From NCBI GenBank assembly GCA_028714855.1, contig JAQTLP010000005.1, positions 124,001 to 188,000 of the forward strand: 64,000 nucleotides of DNA. Reading direction: 5' to 3'. This document shows positions 17,876-30,000 of this stretch, in pieces. Within the stretch, counting starts at the first letter, position 1. Each line of letters starts with the position of its first letter. Below the pieces are notes generated by a model. That model saw nothing but the letters and a program-made list of their open reading frames with translations. It was not told the origin of the DNA and ran no database searches. Origin of the DNA: Phycisphaerae bacterium (GTDB taxonomy: Bacteria; Planctomycetota; Phycisphaerae; Sedimentisphaerales; Anaerobacaceae). A program made the translations under genes and the position numbers.

Positions 17876-18523
17876 TCAGGCCTTCTGCGAACTGCGGACT
17901 ACAACATAACCGCCGCAAGCTCCTGGAACACAGCCTTTAATCATCAATAAATTTCTCTCCTGGTCTATCGCTACTAAGCTGTGATTTTTTTCTGTTGCTC
18001 TGTGATCCCCCAAATGCCCCGCCATTCTCTTGCCCTTGTGCAGATTGCCGCCGTGACCCCGGTCTGTGGCATGACTGGCAATCGAACCGGGAGAGCGGTG
18101 TTTCCGCTCGGTACCGTGAGAACCCGGCATACCGTGGAAATCGTACCGCTTCATCACTCCGGCAAAGCCTTTGCCCTTGCTTGTGCCTACAATATCAACG
18201 AATTTTTCTTTCTCAAAAACCGCAACCGTAAGAGCATCTCCTGCTTTATATTCCGGTGCAGCATCGTTCGGTAGATGCATCTCTCGGATAAATCTCTTTG
18301 GCTCTGAATTGGCTTTCTTGGCGTGTCCAATCTGCGAATTTTTTCTGCGCGATTTTTTTACATCATCATATCCCAGTTGAATAGCATTGTAGCCGTCTGT
18401 ATCTGCTGTTTTGACCTGCATAACAATACAAGGGCCGGCTTGTATGACCGTAACGGGCAGCAGTCTGTCCGCCTCATCATACATCTGAGTCATTCCAATC
18501 TTTTTACCCAGCAGCATTGCCAT
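17876..18523 (-). CDS. rplC: 50S ribosomal protein L3
   Basis: A 215-residue L3 with the central extension KGKGFAGVMKRYDFHGMPGS and SHGTERKHRSPGSI reaching the peptidyl transferase centre. A second in-frame ATG two codons later is equally possible as the start. It lies between rpsJ and rplD. Confidence 0.97.
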   Translation of the reverse strand: MAMLLGKKIGMTQMYDEADRLLPVTVIQAGPCIVMQVKTADTDGYNAIQLGYDDVKKSRRKNSQIGHAKKANSEPKRFIREMHLPNDAAPEYKAGDALTVAVFEKEKFVDIVGTSKGKGFAGVMKRYDFHGMPGSHGTERKHRSPGSIASHATDRGHGGNLHKGKRMAGHLGDHRATEKNHSLVAIDQERNLLMIKGCVPGACGGYVVVRSSQKA

Positions 18524-18541
18524 TATCTTTTACCTCGTATC

Positions 18542-18856
18542 TCAGGCTTTAATCTTCACAAACACGCCGGCCGGCACCACCAAACGGTTCAGCACTTCAA
18601 CCGTGCGTGCGTTGGCCTCGTGAATATCTATCAAACGTTTGTGAGTCCTCAGTTCAAACTGCTCACGCGACTTTTTATCAACGTGAGGACTTCGCAAAAC
18701 TGTGTATCTTTCTATCCGCGTAGGCAGAGGCACAGGACCGCTGACTCGGGCATTCGTCCTTCGGGCGTGCTCTACTATTTCCTTAGCAGATGCGTCAAGA
18801 GCCCTGGGGTCGTATGACTCCATTTTAATTCTTATCTTTTCAGTTTCAGTGGGCAC
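18542..18856 (-). CDS. rpsJ: 30S ribosomal protein S10
   Basis: A 104-residue S10, also NusE of the antitermination complex. It has [35 protein letters not shown] and [12 protein letters not shown]. The start is GTG at 18856 with AAGGAAAA upstream. It is the first gene after a strong promoter about 100 bases upstream, so the S10-spc-alpha block can be transcribed independently of the str/rpo genes. Confidence 0.96.
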   Translation of the reverse strand: MPTETEKIRIKMESYDPRALDASAKEIVEHARRTNARVSGPVPLPTRIERYTVLRSPHVDKKSREQFELRTHKRLIDIHEANARTVEVLNRLVVPAGVFVKIKA

Positions 18857-18963
18857 AGTTTTCCTTCCTGTTCACCTTCGGCGAAATCTCGCCCAAAAGC
18901 GGATTTCCAATAAGCCGCCTCTTTACTTCAAATTCCTAACCTGAAAACTCGCGAAAACCTAAA

Positions 18964-18991
18964 ATTATACATACTTACGAACAAATTGCAA
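18964..18991 (-). promoter_or_regulatory. Promoter of the S10-spc-alpha block
   Basis: On the minus strand, TTGCAA (18991-18986), a 16-base spacer and a perfect TATAAT (18969-18964). The predicted transcription start is about 100 bases before the rpsJ GTG. AT-rich sequence lies upstream of the -35. Confidence 0.72.
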
Positions 18992-19407
18992 AATAATTTT
19001 CTTCAGCTATTTTCAGCAAATAGCCTCATTTTTTTACCAAATACATCTTGGTTTGATTTTGGCAGGAAAGGCATTTCTTATCGGACCGTCTTTAACTGTC
19101 GATGACCAAAAAAACACGACACACTACCAATAAATTCGCCTTCCTTAAAGAATCCAGGGTCTGACCACTTACGGCCATCCCAAAGCCATTTATCAGCTTT
19201 GGCGTACCCCTTAACCTAACAAAGTAACTAACAAACTATCCTTGACTACTACATCACAGATATGTAACAGCCCAACTCGTAAACGCAAAACCAATCCCTG
19301 GTTCTGCTCGCTACGGCTGAAAAAACAAGATATTACTACACAAATCTTTTTATATCAAACAAAAATTTGAATAAATTTTGCTAAAAATCGCAAAAATATA
19401 CACTTTT
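18992..19407. other. Non-coding spacer between fusA and rpsJ
   Basis: Over 400 bases with no credible gene on either strand. The part next to fusA is very AT-rich, with several A/T tracts. A 7-bp stem (19180-19186 with 19196-19202) is present but has no T-run, so it is not a convincing terminator. In many bacteria tuf occupies this position; here tuf is at 34692-35918. Confidence 0.6.
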
Positions 19408-21492
19408 TTATAAAATAACCTGCTTGGCAATCTGCTCCGGCACTCTTTCATAGCTCAACGGCTCCATAGTAAAGGTCCCGCGGCCGGCTGTGGCACTCCT
19501 AATTTCGCTGGAATATCCAAACATTTCAGCCAAAGGCACTTTGGCATCGATTATCCGCATATTTCCATGTAGCCGACAATCCGTAATTACCCCCCTTTTC
19601 CCGAGCAAATTGCCCTGTATTGCCCCAAAATTGGCCTCCGGCACTATTATTTGGAGCCGCATTACCGGCTCAAGCAAAACCGGCTCCGCCTCTTTGCACG
19701 CCTTTTCCACCGCTATTTTGGCAGCCTGCTCAAAAGCCAAATCCGAAGAATCAACCGAATGAAACGAACCGTCAATAAGAGCAACTTTGATACCCACAAC
19801 AGGAAAACCTGCCAGCACACCATTGCTCATAGCGTCTCTAACCCCCCTTTCCACTGCGGGAATGAATTCTCTCGGCACCGCATTGGAAACTATCTTGCTC
19901 ACAAATTCAATATCATTGCTACAATGCCCCTCCTCAGTCAACAGAGGCTCAACCGTCAAAACCACATGTCCATATTGGCCATGACCGCCTGTTTGACGTA
20001 CAAACTTTCCTTCTGCCTTAGATAACCTGGTAATAGCTTCTTTATATGCGACCTTTGGCTTGCCGACCCTGATATGAACCCCCTTCTCCCTTACCAGTTT
20101 ATGCTGGAGTATTTCCAAATGCAGCTCGCCCATTCCGCGGATGATTGTCTGGCCTGTTTCGCTGTCTATTTTACACTCGAAAGTCGGGTCTTCACGCCTC
20201 AAATCCGCCAGAGCTTTCGACAATTTTGCCGTCTCTGTGCCGCTTTTGGGCTCTATCGACATACTGATAACCGTTTCAGGAAATGTAATACTCGGCAGGC
20301 AAACCGGATGTTTAGGGTCGCAAATCGTATCGCCCGTAAGCGTTTCTTTTAACCCAACCACTGCGACAATGTCCCCGGCGACGGTTGAGTCCAGAATTTT
20401 TCGCTCGCCGGCGTGCATCTCGAATATCCTGGTAATATTCTCTTTTTTGTCGCGGTTTACATTTAAGACCCTCGTGCCGGACTTTAATGTCCCCTGATAA
20501 ATCCTTAGAAAGTATAAATCACCGTGCGAATCACTGGTAATCTTAAATGCCAGAGCTACAAGACTGGCCTTTCGGTCGCATTTAATTGATATTTCTTTGT
20601 CCTTGTCTTTACCTTTACCATCCCCTTTGTGCACGATTATATCAGGTCTGTCCAGCGGCGAAGGTAAATACGCCACAACGCCATCGAGCAGCTTTTGCAC
20701 GCCGATATACTTCAGGGCTGAACCGACAAATACCGGATGAAGTTTGTTGGCTATGGTTCCTTTTCTAATCGCTTTATTTATCATCTCAGCATCGACCGGC
20801 TTATCGTGAACGTAAGCATCCATCAGAGCCTCATCGTACTCAGCTGCGTGTTCAATCATCTCTTTTCTGTGCTGCTCTGCGGTTTGCCGCAATTCGTCGG
20901 GAATTTCAGCTTCTTCAAAGGTCGCCCCCAATTCTTCGGTCTTGTAGAAAATAGCCTGCATCTTTATAAGGTCTATTATTCCTCTAAAAGAATCTTCTGC
21001 ACCGATAGGCAGCTGCACACAAACAGGATTGGCTAAGAGTTTATCGCGAATGCTTTTGACGGTCATCTCGAAGTCGGCGCCGACTTTGTCCATCTTATTC
21101 ACAAAGCAAAGACAAGACAGGACGTATTTCTGTCCCTGTCTCCAGACGGTTTCGCTTTGCGCCTGAACGCCTTCACTGCCGTCAAACACTGCTACAGCAC
21201 CATCGAGAACACGCAGGGACCGCTCAACCTCAGCAGTAAAATCAATGTGCCCCGGCGTATCAATAAGGTTAATCTCAAAATCCTTCCAGGGACACTTTGT
21301 CGCGGCGCTGGTTATAGTAATGCCCCTTTTCTGCTCCTCTTCCAGATAATCCATAACTGCGGTGCCGTCGTGGACTTCCCCCATCTTGTAGGTTTTGCCT
21401 GTATAATAGAGTATGCGCTCGGTTACCGTCGTTTTGCCGGCATCGATATGAGCCATAATCCCGATATTACGTAATTGTTTCAATCTGTTCAT
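19408..21492 (-). CDS. fusA: Elongation factor G
   Basis: A 694-residue EF-G, the translocation GTPase. Domain I has AHIDAGKTT (14-22), the intact switch I motif [17 protein letters not shown] and NKMD. Domains II-V follow with GMGELHLEI and [13 protein letters not shown] short Lys/Asp-rich insert ([11 protein letters not shown]) sits between domains I and II. It is last in rpsL-rpsG-fusA. The intact RGITI here contrasts with the altered motif in EF-Tu of the same cluster. Confidence 0.97.
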   Translation of the reverse strand: MNRLKQLRNIGIMAHIDAGKTTVTERILYYTGKTYKMGEVHDGTAVMDYLEEEQKRGITITSAATKCPWKDFEINLIDTPGHIDFTAEVERSLRVLDGAVAVFDGSEGVQAQSETVWRQGQKYVLSCLCFVNKMDKVGADFEMTVKSIRDKLLANPVCVQLPIGAEDSFRGIIDLIKMQAIFYKTEELGATFEEAEIPDELRQTAEQHRKEMIEHAAEYDEALMDAYVHDKPVDAEMINKAIRKGTIANKLHPVFVGSALKYIGVQKLLDGVVAYLPSPLDRPDIIVHKGDGKGKDKDKEISIKCDRKASLVALAFKITSDSHGDLYFLRIYQGTLKSGTRVLNVNRDKKENITRIFEMHAGERKILDSTVAGDIVAVVGLKETLTGDTICDPKHPVCLPSITFPETVISMSIEPKSGTETAKLSKALADLRREDPTFECKIDSETGQTIIRGMGELHLEILQHKLVREKGVHIRVGKPKVAYKEAITRLSKAEGKFVRQTGGHGQYGHVVLTVEPLLTEEGHCSNDIEFVSKIVSNAVPREFIPAVERGVRDAMSNGVLAGFPVVGIKVALIDGSFHSVDSSDLAFEQAAKIAVEKACKEAEPVLLEPVMRLQIIVPEANFGAIQGNLLGKRGVITDCRLHGNMRIIDAKVPLAEMFGYSSEIRSATAGRGTFTMEPLSYERVPEQIAKQVIL

Positions 21493-21573
21493 TGTTCATT
21501 ACTATAAACGAGTAAAAAAATAGCGGACAAGAAAAATCCTATCCTATCCGCTATCTGCTATACCTTATTGAAA

Positions 21574-22080
21574 TTACCAGGCGAAATGAGCAAATGCCTT
21601 GTTGGCCTCAGCCATCTTGTGCACATTATCTCGGGTGGTCATTGCACCGCCGCGCCTGTCATAAGCTTCCATCAGTTCAGTGGCCAGCCGCTGACATATA
21701 GCGGAGCCTTTTTTGCCCCTGGTCGATTGTATTATCCACCGAAACGCAAGCGACTGCTGGCGGCTGGGTTTTACCTGCATCGGAATTTGATAACTGGCCC
21801 CGCCGATACGTTTGCTGCGAACTTCAAGTAACGGCTTCACATTATTAATAGCTGTCTCGAACACCTCCAGCTCGGTTTTCTGACCGGTTGCCCCTTCGCC
21901 CGAGCCGCCGGTGACCAGCGGTGAGCGGCGAATTATTTCCATAGCATCATAAAAAGCTCTTTGTGCTACGCTTTTTTTGCCGTCCCACATCAAACTGTTA
22001 ATAAACTTCGATACTAATTTGCTCTTATACACTGGGTCCGGCTTTAACTGCTGACCCGAAGCTGTAAATTTTCCTGCCAT
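21574..22080 (-). CDS. rpsG: 30S ribosomal protein S7
   Basis: A 168-residue S7, which organises the 16S 3' major domain and contacts E-site tRNA. It has [22 protein letters not shown] and the [17 protein letters not shown] block. It is slightly longer than the usual 156, because of a Gly/Glu-rich insert (SGEGATGQK) near residue 60. It lies between rpsL and fusA. Confidence 0.97.
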   Translation of the reverse strand: MAGKFTASGQQLKPDPVYKSKLVSKFINSLMWDGKKSVAQRAFYDAMEIIRRSPLVTGGSGEGATGQKTELEVFETAINNVKPLLEVRSKRIGGASYQIPMQVKPSRQQSLAFRWIIQSTRGKKGSAICQRLATELMEAYDRRGGAMTTRDNVHKMAEANKAFAHFAW

Positions 22081-22128
22081 AATCTTTCTCTTTTTGACCT
22101 GTTATTAAGGCCGATTATCAATATCTTT

Positions 22129-22500
22129 CTATTTCGGCGTTTTTGCCCCGTATTTACTTCTGCCCTGTTTGCGGTTCGCCACGCCGGCACAGTCAAGCAC
22201 GCCGCGAACAATATGATACCGAACACCCGGCAAATCCCTGACTCGGCCTCCGCGAATTACAACTGTGCTGTGCTCCTGCAGGTTGTGGTCGATACCGGGT
22301 ATATAAGCTGTAACCTCCTTGCCATCGGTCAATCTGACACGGGCGATTTTCCGCAAAGCAGAGTTCGGCTTTTTGGGCGTTTGAGTTCTTACAATCAGGC
22401 ACACGCCTCTTTTCTGAGGGCTTCCGCTGATTTCAGATACTCTCTTTCGGCCCTTAGATTTCGCTCTCGACCGTTTGACCAACTGGTTTATAGTAGGCAT
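22129..22500 (-). CDS. rpsL: 30S ribosomal protein S12
   Basis: A 123-residue S12 at the decoding centre. [11 protein letters not shown] places K43 and K44 as in E. coli. The second decoding loop reads [13 protein letters not shown], with Arg at position 88 where E. coli has Lys. It starts the rpsL-rpsG-fusA run 40 bases after rpoC, so it is probably read through from the rpoBC transcript. Confidence 0.97.
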   Translation of the reverse strand: MPTINQLVKRSRAKSKGRKRVSEISGSPQKRGVCLIVRTQTPKKPNSALRKIARVRLTDGKEVTAYIPGIDHNLQEHSTVVIRGGRVRDLPGVRYHIVRGVLDCAGVANRKQGRSKYGAKTPK

Positions 22501-22540
22501 AATTCACTTTCGTTTTAATTTTCGTTCTGAATCACTATCT

Positions 22541-25500
22541 TCAATTAATTCCCAGAGCTTCCTTAATAGCAGCCTCTGCCTTTGCCTCGGTCTCCTCAAC
22601 CCCTTTAATCTCTGCAAACTCCTTCGGCAGCGGAGCTTCAGCAAGGTGCTTGACCTTAATGTCAAGATGCGGCTTGAAAGCTGTGCCGGCTGGTATCAAA
22701 TGACCAAGTATTACGTTTTCCTTTAAGCCGCGAAGCTTATCTACTTTAGCAGACAATGAAGCGGCAGTCAAGACCTTTGTTGTTTCCTGGAAACTGGCCG
22801 CTGCAATGAAGCTTTCGGACTGCAGTGAAGCCTTTGTTATTCCCAAAAGCAATGTCTTGGCAGTTGCGGGTCTGGGCTTTTTCCCCTTTGCACTTGTGCC
22901 GCCGATTGCCTCAACTCTTTCATTCATCGCAGCCAGTTCGTCGCGGCCGATAACCTGACCTTCCTTCAAATCGGTAACATCTCCGAGGTCGGCTATCTTG
23001 ATACTATTGGCTAAGCTCTCATTCTCTTTTTTGAACTGGAACTTATCAACAACCTCACCCGGCAGAAATGAACTATCACCAACAGAATCAATCTCAACTT
23101 TACGCATCATTTGGGAGCAGATAATCTCAATGTGTTTGTCGTTGATATTCACATTTTGTGAACGATAGACATTTTGAATCTCTGCGATTAAATACCTCTG
23201 CAATGCCTCTTCACCTTTAATTCGCAGAATATCGTGCGGAACCAGCGGTCCATCTGTCAATGGGTCGCCGGCCTCTGCCATATCTCCGGCGTGAACATTC
23301 AGGTGCCTGTCACGCGGAATGTGGTGTTCCTTCTCCATTCCCGATTCGGCGCCGCGAACTATAACTGTCATTTTGCCTTTGCGTTTATCGCTTCGCAACT
23401 CGACCCGGCCCGAGATTTCCGCCATTGCAGCAGGGTCTTTGGGTTTGCGCGCTTCAAATACTTCAGTAACTCTAGGCAGTCCACCTGTGATGTCCTGAGT
23501 CCCGGCGGCCGCCCTGGGTTGATGAGCAAGCAACTGGCCTGCCTGGACACGCTGGCCTTCGTCAACCTCAATCCTGGCCCCGGCAGGCAGATAGTGGACA
23601 TCAAGTATTTTGCCGTCCGCATCTTCTATGATAACTTGCGGATGCGTATCTCCTTTATGCTCGATTACTACGCGTTTACCGCCAAGCTGACCTTTTCGCT
23701 CTTCTTCAAGCCGAACTGTCTCGCCTTCTATAATATCTACGAACGCAATTTGCCCCGAAACTTCAGCCAGAATCGGCGTGCGGTGCGGATCCCAGGAGAA
23801 TAAAAGCTTACCCACAGCACAATCCTGTCCGTCATCTATGTGCATAAGTGCGCCGTAAGGCACCTTATACTTTTCAAGCTCACGGTCCTTTTGGTCTAAT
23901 ATGGCAAGTTCACCGCTGCGCTTTAGTACGACACCTTTAGACCTGACAGGCTTCTTTTCCTTGGAAGATGCTTCATCTTTCGACGAAGTACGGGAAGAAT
24001 CCAGCGGGTCTTCGACAACGCCCAAATTTCTGAACTCAACCTTTCCTTCAAAGCCCGCTTTCTGGCCGCTTTCAAGTATGGCTCTCGCAGCGATACCGCC
24101 GGTATGGAACGTACGCAGTGTCAGCTGCGTGCCGGGTTCGCCGATTGACTGTGCAGCAATAATGCCGACTGCCGAGCCCTCTTCGACAAGATGGCTGGTG
24201 CTCATATCCCAGCCGTAACACTTCGCACAAATACCGAACGTGCTGTCACAGGTTAGAGGGCTTCTAACTCTGATGGCATCAAGCCCCAAAGCTTCAATCT
24301 TCGCTGCTGCCTTGGGAGTAATAACTTCGTTCTCACGAACAATCATTTCATCTGTAATCGGGTTGCGGATATTATCTCTGGCTGTTCTGCCGACAATAAG
24401 TTGAGTAAGCGGTATATCAACCTGCTCACCTCTGCTGATTGCACTTTTGGTAATTCCCTGCAATGTCCCGCAATCGCGCTCGGTGACAATTACATTTTGC
24501 GCCACATCGATTAGTTTGCGGGTAAGATAACCGGAATTAGCGGTCTTTAATGCGGTATCAGCCAGTCCTTTACGGGCTCCGTGCGTTGAGCTGAAGTACT
24601 CAAGAACAGTCAAGCCCTCCCGGAAGTTTGACTTAATTGGGGTCTCGATAATCTCACCGCTTGGATTGGCCATTAACGCTCGCATTCCTGCCAGCTGCTG
24701 AATCTGGTCGACACTGCCTCTCGCACCTGAATCACTCATAAGGTATATCGGGTTCAAATATGGAGAGCCGTCTTCCTTCTTATCTTCTCTAAGGGCACGC
24801 ATCATCTCGCCGGTAACGGCAACACGGGCATGCGTCCAGGCATCGATGACCTGATTGTATCTTTCCCCCTCGGTCAGAACACCATTATTATAATTGGTCT
24901 GGATTTTACTGACCTTTTTCTCTGTCTCGTCGATAATTTCCTGTTTCTTCACCGGTATTTTCAGGTCGGTAAGACCAAAGCTCAAGCCGCCGAGCGTGGC
25001 ATGTTTGAAACCCACGTCCTTTATTTTATCAAGCAAATTTACAGTTTGAGCGCTGCCGGCAAATTCGAAACAGTCACTAATAACCCTGCTCAAAGTGCCC
25101 TGCGACATCGTCGTATTATAAAACGGCATTTCATCTGGCAGTATATCGTTGAAAATACACCTTCCAACCGTTGTCTCTATTATTTGGCCGGAGAGTCCCT
25201 CACCTGCTTTAGTTTCCGGAACCGCTTCTTTTTGAGTCTTGGACTGTTTGTGCTTCGAGTCCTTTTTCAAAACCACGCCTTCAGACCCCTTGACCGGTTT
25301 ATTAACCTTTACGCTAATGATAGAGTGCAAAGCGATTTTCCCCATTTCATAGGCCATCATAGCCTCGAAAGTGTTTCTAAAAGCCATCCCTTGTCCTTTT
25401 TGACCAGGGCTGATAGAAGTTAAATAATAGTTGCCCATAACCATATCCTGGGAGGGCCCGAGCATCGGAGAACCATTGGCCGGTGAGAAAATGTTGCTTG

Positions 25501-26944
25501 TAGGCATCATCAAGGTATGACTTTCGGCTTGTGCCTCGACACTCAGCGGCAAATGGACGGCCATCTGGTCACCGTCGAAGTCGGCATTGAAACCCCTGCA
25601 GGCCAGCGGATGAAGCATAATGGCGTTACCTTCCACAAGAATCGGTTCAAAGGCCTGAATACCCATTCGATGAAGAGTAGGCGCTCGGTTCAGTAATACA
25701 GGATGCTGATGAATGGCCTCTTCCAAGATGTCCCATACCTGCTCATCCCGCCGTTCGATTATTCTCTTGGCGCTTTTAATCGTATCGGCAAGGCCGTGCT
25801 GCTTAAGTTTTCTAATAATGAACGGCTGATACAGCTCCAATGCTATTTTCTTCGGCAAGCCGCACTGATAAAGCTTCAGATTAGGCCCTACTACAATCAC
25901 AGAACGAGCTGAGTAGTCCACGCGCTTGCCGAGCAGATTTTCGCGGAATCGACCCTGCTTACCCTTAATCATATCGGTCAAGCTCTTCAATGGCCGGCTA
26001 TTACTGCCGAGGACCGGCCTGCGGCACCGGCTATTGTCCAGCAGCGAATCAACTGCCTGTTGAAGCATTCTTTTTTCGTTGCGGATAATCACTTCGGGGG
26101 CATTGAGGTCTATAAGCTTTTTCAATCGGTTGTTACGATTGATAATTCGTCTGTAAAGGTCATTAAGGTCGCTGGTTGCAAAGTTGCCGCTTTCAAGAAG
26201 AACCAAAGGACGCAAATCCGGCGGAATAACGGGAACAACTTCGAGCACCATCCACTCCTGCTTGTTACTACTGCTCCTGATCGCATTGACTACCTTAAGA
26301 CGTTTCGTAAGGTCTTTGATTTTCTGATTGCTGTTGGTCTTGACTACGGCGGCTCTAAGCTCATTGCTCAATGCCTCAAGGTCAAGATTTGTCAGCAGGG
26401 CCTTGATGGCTTCGGCGCCCATCAGCGCCTTAAACGCGTTACCGTATTTGTTCAATGCCTCACGGTATTCTTCTTCGCTAAGAAGTTGACCAAGCTTTAA
26501 AGGACTTTGGCCAGCGTCGGTAACAACGTAATCCTGGAAGTAAATTATTTTTTCCAGGTCTAACGCTTTCATTGCCAAAAGAGTGCTGAGATGATTCGGT
26601 ATGGCCTTGAAAAACCATATGTGTACCACCGGCGCAGCAAGATTGATATGTCCCATTCGCTTGCGCCGAACGCGGCTGTGCGTAACTTTGACACCGCAGC
26701 GATCGCAAATTATCCCCTTGAATTTGGTGCCTTTATATTTGCCGCAGGCGCACTCCCAATCCCGTTCAGGACCGAAAATGCGTTCGCAGAACAAGCCGTC
26801 CTTCTCCGGCCGATACGTACGGTAGTTAATGGTCTCGGGCTTGCGAACCTCACCGAAAGACCAGCTGCGAATATCATTGGGACTGGCCAGCGAAATCTTG
26901 ACCAAACCATAATCGTTAATGCGATCGTATATATTTCCCAGCAT
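22541..26944 (-). CDS. rpoC: RNA polymerase beta-prime subunit
   Basis: A 1467-residue beta-prime subunit. The N-terminal zinc site has C65, C67, C80 and C83. The catalytic [14 protein letters not shown] lies near residues 452-465 and binds the active-site magnesium. The second zinc cluster (TERDCGT, then [11 protein letters not shown]) and trigger-loop region follow. Length fits the family and no frame break is seen. It lies 80 bases downstream of rpoB; the spacer carries GGTAATTGG/AACTGG repeats. Confidence 0.98.
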   Translation of the reverse strand: MLGNIYDRINDYGLVKISLASPNDIRSWSFGEVRKPETINYRTYRPEKDGLFCERIFGPERDWECACGKYKGTKFKGIICDRCGVKVTHSRVRRKRMGHINLAAPVVHIWFFKAIPNHLSTLLAMKALDLEKIIYFQDYVVTDAGQSPLKLGQLLSEEEYREALNKYGNAFKALMGAEAIKALLTNLDLEALSNELRAAVVKTNSNQKIKDLTKRLKVVNAIRSSSNKQEWMVLEVVPVIPPDLRPLVLLESGNFATSDLNDLYRRIINRNNRLKKLIDLNAPEVIIRNEKRMLQQAVDSLLDNSRCRRPVLGSNSRPLKSLTDMIKGKQGRFRENLLGKRVDYSARSVIVVGPNLKLYQCGLPKKIALELYQPFIIRKLKQHGLADTIKSAKRIIERRDEQVWDILEEAIHQHPVLLNRAPTLHRMGIQAFEPILVEGNAIMLHPLACRGFNADFDGDQMAVHLPLSVEAQAESHTLMMPTSNIFSPANGSPMLGPSQDMVMGNYYLTSISPGQKGQGMAFRNTFEAMMAYEMGKIALHSIISVKVNKPVKGSEGVVLKKDSKHKQSKTQKEAVPETKAGEGLSGQIIETTVGRCIFNDILPDEMPFYNTTMSQGTLSRVISDCFEFAGSAQTVNLLDKIKDVGFKHATLGGLSFGLTDLKIPVKKQEIIDETEKKVSKIQTNYNNGVLTEGERYNQVIDAWTHARVAVTGEMMRALREDKKEDGSPYLNPIYLMSDSGARGSVDQIQQLAGMRALMANPSGEIIETPIKSNFREGLTVLEYFSSTHGARKGLADTALKTANSGYLTRKLIDVAQNVIVTERDCGTLQGITKSAISRGEQVDIPLTQLIVGRTARDNIRNPITDEMIVRENEVITPKAAAKIEALGLDAIRVRSPLTCDSTFGICAKCYGWDMSTSHLVEEGSAVGIIAAQSIGEPGTQLTLRTFHTGGIAARAILESGQKAGFEGKVEFRNLGVVEDPLDSSRTSSKDEASSKEKKPVRSKGVVLKRSGELAILDQKDRELEKYKVPYGALMHIDDGQDCAVGKLLFSWDPHRTPILAEVSGQIAFVDIIEGETVRLEEERKGQLGGKRVVIEHKGDTHPQVIIEDADGKILDVHYLPAGARIEVDEGQRVQAGQLLAHQPRAAAGTQDITGGLPRVTEVFEARKPKDPAAMAEISGRVELRSDKRKGKMTVIVRGAESGMEKEHHIPRDRHLNVHAGDMAEAGDPLTDGPLVPHDILRIKGEEALQRYLIAEIQNVYRSQNVNINDKHIEIICSQMMRKVEIDSVGDSSFLPGEVVDKFQFKKENESLANSIKIADLGDVTDLKEGQVIGRDELAAMNERVEAIGGTSAKGKKPRPATAKTLLLGITKASLQSESFIAAASFQETTKVLTAASLSAKVDKLRGLKENVILGHLIPAGTAFKPHLDIKVKHLAEAPLPKEFAEIKGVEETEAKAEAAIKEALGIN

Positions 26945-27024
26945 TTAAAGCTAACTCCTATCTTTTGGTGATTGGTATCCGGCGAATGCTAATCATTCAC
27001 CAGTTGACCAATTACCAGTTATCA

Positions 27025-30000
27025 TTATAAGGCAGAGCTTCCTAACCGTTTCTTCTCAAGCTGAATATTTAATCCCAATCCTCTTATCTCGTTGCACAAC
27101 ACATCAAAGGAAAGCGGCGTGCCAGCTTCGAGCCTGTTTTGTCCTTTGACGGTTGATTCATAGATTTTCGTTCGGCCCTCAACATCATCGCTTTTGACCG
27201 TCAGCATTTCCTGAAGGGTATAAGCCGCCCCGTAGCCCTCCAGCGCCCACACTTCCATTTCGCCAAATCGCTGGCCGCCAGTCCTGGCCTTGCCGCCTAA
27301 CGGCTGCTGTGTAATAAGACTGTATGGGCCGGTTGCCCTGGCGTGGATCTTGTCATCAACAAGGTGATGCAGCTTCATCGTATACATATATCCTATCGTG
27401 GCAGTCTGGTCGAACGGCTCACCTGTTCTTCCATCGTACAACTGGGTCTTCAGGGATTTGGGAATGTTTACGAAAAGCTCATCAGCAGGCGGTGCCTGTT
27501 TATTTTTTTCCAGCTCGGCCTTGCGCTTTTTCATAAGCTCGTTTGCTTCGGCTGTGAGCTTTTGGATATCCTCCTCAGAAGCGCCGTCGAAAACAGGTGT
27601 AATCGCATGAAAGCCCAGTACCTTTGCTACCCAGCCAAGGTGGGTTTCGAGAATTTGGCCGACGTTCATTCGGCTCGGCACACCAAGAGGATTCAGCAGA
27701 ATATCCAAAGGCGTGCCGTCTTCGAGGAACGGCATATCCTCTTCCGGCATAATCTTGGCAATAACACCCTTGTTACCGTGGCGTCCGGCCATTTTATCAC
27801 CGATTGACAGTATTCTCTTGGTGGCGATGTAAACCTTTACCATTTCCAGCACGCCGCTGGCCAGCTCATCACCGTGCTTCAAACTATCAATCCTGCGATT
27901 TTTTTCTTCTTTAATCTCAGATATTTTACCCCAGAATTTATCCACAACTTTCTGTACATCGTCCCGGACCGAAGCGGGCCTTATCCACTTAACATCAAAG
28001 CCCTCTACCTGCTCATAAATAACATCCTCATCAGTGCTGACTCCGACCTTCTGGCGCGTGGATGGGTCGATGATATTGACATCGAACTTCTTGTGAATGG
28101 CCTCAATCATTTGCCTGAATATCAAGCATTCTTTGGCACGCATTTCCCCTTCGTATTGTTTTATCTGGGCCTTGAGGGCTTTCTTTTGTTCCTCGCCGCC
28201 TGCGCCGCGCCTGGTGAACCGTTCTGTTTTTATCACCACCCCCTCATTTCCGCTGGGTAGTTCCAGCGAGTCATTCTTGACGTCTTCGCCCGCTCTTCCA
28301 AATATAGCGTGCAGCAATTTTTCCTCAGGCGTCAACTCGGTCTTGCTCTTGGGTACTACCTTGCCTACCAGAATATCGCCGGGACACACCCTTGTTCCCT
28401 CACGAATTACACCGTGTTCATCAAGACTCCGCAGGCCCTTTTCGCTGACATTGGGAATATCACGGGTAAATTCTTCCCTGCCGAGGCGGGTTTCTCGGAC
28501 CTCCGATGTAAATTCGTCGATATGAATACTTGTGAAACTGTCGTTCTTGACAAGTCTCTCACTTACAATAATTGCATCTTCAAAGTTAAAACCATCGAAA
28601 GTAACAAATCCCACAAGCAAATTTTTACCGAGGGCCAATACGCCGTTGGCAGTGCCGCCACCGTCTGCTATGACCTGGCCTTTCTGAACCTTTTCGCCGA
28701 GTTTAACTATAGGAGTCTGATTAAGGCAGGTTCTTTCGTTCAAACCAACAAACTTTTCGAGCTTATATTCTTCAGTATGGTTGAGAACTATTTTGGCAGC
28801 ATCCACCGAGGTAACAACATCGCCGCCATTCGCACGGACGACCATACTCGAGTTTTGCCCGACTACTTTCTCCATACCTGTGCCGACCAAAGGCACCTCT
28901 GTTTTCAGCAGCGGAACCGCCTGTCGCTGCATGTTGGAGCCCATCAAAGCACGGTTTGCGTCATCGTGCTCAAGGAACGGAATAAGCGACGCGGAAACAC
29001 CGACAATTTGTTTGGCTGAAACATCAACGTAATTCACATCCTCGTGCGGAACCTGGGCCAGCTCCCCCCCCTTCATAGCCAGCACCATCCCTTTTTGAAT
29101 ATCATGTGTATCCGGGTCGAATGTGTTGGGCGCGGCAATCACTGCCTTCATATCTTCATCCGCACGCAAGTAGTCGACTTTTTCGGAGGCCTTGCCCTTT
29201 TCAACTCGTCGATAAGGCGTCAGCAGAAAGCCATACTCATCAACTGTAGCAAATATCGCCAGCGAGGAAATCAAACCGATGTTCGTTCCTTCCGGCGTTT
29301 CAACCGGACAGATTCTGCCGTAATGGCTTATATGAACGTCGCGAACTTCAAAACCCGCCCGCCTTCTGTTTAAACCGCCGGGGCCGAGAGCCGACAAACG
29401 CCTTTCATGTGTCAATTGACTTAAAGCGTTGGTCTGGTCGACAATCTGGCTCAGCTCGCCGCGGCCAAAGAAATAGTTTATACTGCTCGATACGCTCTTG
29501 GAATTAACAAGGTCCGCTATCCGCAGCGATTCTTCGACTTCCCGTTTCATGCTCATTCGTTCCTGAACGGTTTTGCGTAGCCTCAACAGCCCTTTCCTGA
29601 TTTCATCGCCGGCAAGCTCATCGATTGTTCGCAGCCGTCTGTTGCCAAGATGGTCGATGTCGTCAATTGTTCCTTCGTTGTTGCGTAAAGCCAGTACGTA
29701 TTTTACTGTATTGAAGAAATCTTCGGGCCTCAGCGTCATCTCCCCTTCGTCAACCGTCTGCCCGAATTTCCGGTTCAATCTGAACCTGCCGACCTTACCC
29801 AGGCGATAGCGGTTAACATCAGAAAATTTCTCATCAAAGAAAGACTGCGCCTTCTTTTCGTTGGCCGGATTGCCGGGCCTTAATCTCATATAAAATTTTA
29901 ACAGCGCCTGCTCCTGGCTCTGGCAATCATCCTCCGCAAGGGTGTTCAATACGAGTGTATCGTTTGGCTCCTCGATAACTTCGATTTTCTTGGTTCCAGT

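Noticed and set aside
19180-19202. Hairpin CCAAAGC/GCTTTGG as terminator of fusA
   Set aside because: It has only a 7-bp stem, lies about 200 bases past the fusA stop and has no T-run on the minus strand.
19490-19762. Plus-strand frames across fusA, rpoB and rpoC
   Set aside because: They are antisense shadows of large conserved genes without start signals or family similarity.
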